Shown piece after piece: positions 62,626 through 64,000 of a stretch of 64,000 bases of DNA. Source of the stretch: Apoda limacodes (Eukaryota > Arthropoda > Insecta > Lepidoptera > Limacodidae); NCBI GenBank assembly GCA_946406115.1, contig OX291540.1, positions 10,164,563 through 10,228,562 on the forward strand, in the 5' to 3' direction. The position numbers and the translations under genes were made by a program. The notes beneath the pieces were generated by a model. It did no database searches. It saw only the letters and a list, made by a program, of their open reading frames with translations, and was not told where the DNA came from. Each line of letters opens with the position of its first letter. Within the stretch, counting starts at the first letter, position 1.

Positions 62626-63464
62626 GTGAAATTAATTTAAAAAAATATATATTTATGTAGGGCGCAGCCTTGAAGGCTAACTAGACTTGTCTACATTAGA
62701 GTGTGTTCTATGATAATGTTAGACGATATCACAAAGCATACAACTGTGGGTGTCAAACAGATGATCAGTGTGACATAATGCCTATTTGAACGCTGCGACA
62801 CAGTAAAAAATATACGAGCAACTTAAGCCGTCTTTGAAATTTAAATTTAGAAGACGGCTTTATTACTCAGTGTTGTTATTTAAGTTAAAATACCGGTCAC
62901 GAGCGAGATAGGCTTTACAATTAAGATTTCGTACTAGGACAATAACAATTATTCGATAGACCTGAGGATTATAGCTTTCGACTCTCATCGTAAAATACTT
63001 TTTTTTTTGCAATTTTGACACTGTCAAAAAATCTGCAGTTTTACTGAAATCTATGGCTTGATATCTATCAACCCTGTTAAAATAAAAATTTGCTAATAAA
63101 TGTCAGGACTCTTTTTAATTGGTACTAAACCGAATTATAGCTAGGTACTACATGCCCGTAATTAAGAACAATCATTATACCAAATGTCAAGTTACTACAT
63201 ACCTACTTCTTTCATCTCTGTACTGCGATCATACGCTGCAAGGCGTCACTAGCCCAGCTCAGTGCGACCTTCACGCTTCACTTATTCATGGACCAACTTA
63301 TCTGCCGTGAAACTTTATTTGTGTTTATTGTCCCTTTCATAATTTGCTTTGTTACTTGTAGTGTAGCTATTGAAATTACAGTTTATTTGTGGTAATTAGA
63401 CGCTTATTTTTGTATGTCTATAGTCTATCTCTATATTTAGTGTAACGCACAAAAAATATCCAAA
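62626..63464. other. Non-coding spacer
   Basis: No recognisable gene. AAGACGGCTT near 62850 is an inverted partner of AAGCCGTCTTT near 62825, a short hairpin. Confidence 0.4.
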
Positions 63465-64000
63465 GTTTTTTTTTTTTTATACCCCTAAGGTGGCCAACAA
63501 GCTTACGGTCCGCCTAATGGTAAGCGGTCACCTTAACCTATGGACGCTTGCAACACCAGTGGTATCACTCGCGCATTGCCGACCCTTCAGAAATCTAATA
63601 ACTTCTTTCTTGAAGAACCCCATACTGTGATCCTTGGAGTAAACCTTGGCAGGGAGCTCATTCCACAACCCAAGCGTTCGCGGGAGGAAGTTTGTCTGAA
63701 ACCGCACTGTTCGCGACCATTTCGGTTCTAAAGTGTGAGAATGAATTCCTTGCCGTGGGCATCATTTGGAACAATTCTTTAGAACACATCCCATTGTACA
63801 AGCGGTAAAACACACAGGGAGGCATAGTCTCTCCTCAGACTTAAGGGCTCGATACGGCAAGTAACTTTGGAATCGTCGACAATTCTCACAGCCCGTCGTT
63901 ACTCCGAGTCAAAAGGGCCAAGCTGGTATCCGGGTGCCCCCGCCCAGAGATGGCAGCAGCACTCCATATGGGGCCGAACTCGCGACTTGTAAAGCAACAA
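63465..64000 (-). mobile_element. LINE family A, 3' part, runs off the window
   Basis: The T-run at 63465-63478 is the tail. The minus strand then encodes the end of the protein: NELPAKVYSK-type block near 63650, SLRR near 63840, and RVRPHMECCCHLWAGAPGY with QLGPFDS near 63900-63980. A stop follows FDSE (about 63915), so this copy is inactive here. It is the best-preserved member of the family in the window and probably continues past position 64000. Confidence 0.75.

Noticed and set aside
1..64000. CRISPR arrays, bacterial operons, plasmid origins
   Set aside because: The window has spliced exons and eukaryotic retroelements; no regularly spaced identical repeats occur.
1..64000. Functional tRNA or rRNA genes
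   Set aside because: The only tRNA-like promoter boxes are in the SINE at 3.64-3.95 kb, whose body does not fold as a tRNA.

Overview
The window looks like nuclear DNA of a moth or butterfly (Lepidoptera). It is AT-rich. The one host gene I can recognise has short exons with GT-AG introns. Most of the rest is transposable elements and dispersed repeats of kinds I know from lepidopteran genomes: a tRNA-headed SINE, LINEs ending in (TTGAA)-type or poly(A) tails, and short repeats carrying AAATTTGG and GAGATAGTTTGAGTCC motifs. The species cannot be named from this sequence.

Region 1 (1-22150) holds the host gene: pyrroline-5-carboxylate reductase, the last enzyme of proline synthesis, on the + strand. 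Six coding exons (3435-3501, 15145-15215, 19611-19793, 20382-20594, 21349-21550, 21808-21887) join in frame to give 271 residues. Intron 1 is about 11.6 kb, mostly because an antisense Ty3/Gypsy-type LTR retrotransposon (4135-12170) sits in it with 1138-bp LTRs and a TGTT target duplication. The same intron holds a tRNA-derived SINE, a foldback/MITE element and a 5'-truncated LINE. Intron 2 holds a second LINE of the same family, broken by three in-frame stops, and several dispersed repeats.

Region 2 (22150-31000) starts with two decayed reverse-transcriptase fragments on opposite strands. They are followed by a near full-length Jockey-clade LINE on the minus strand (25130-30966) with a poly(A) tail and an 8-bp target duplication. 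Its ORF1 (arginine/serine repeat, three CCHC knuckles) and ORF2 (endonuclease, RT) carry several frameshifts, mostly at homopolymers.

Region 3 (31500-44800) has a second, more decayed Jockey-type element that has lost the RT catalytic motif, large foldback elements around an RT fragment, a degraded + strand relative of the 25-31 kb Jockey element (41382-43597), and 3' ends of a third LINE family.

Region 4 (45000-64000) has LINE endonuclease pieces joined head to head, a BEL/Pao-type integrase, dispersed repeats, a decayed arthropod gene relic near 56.7 kb, an RTE-clade LINE (58140-60000) and further copies of the third LINE family, the last running off the window end. I found no second intact host gene and no evidence of a new multi-gene system. 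The points most worth checking are the young but integrase-defective LTR element with a canonical -1 frameshift site, the composite foldback/RT locus, a degenerate GGGGTG-motif array present at two places, and a few possible exons near 50.4, 53.9 and 61-62 kb.
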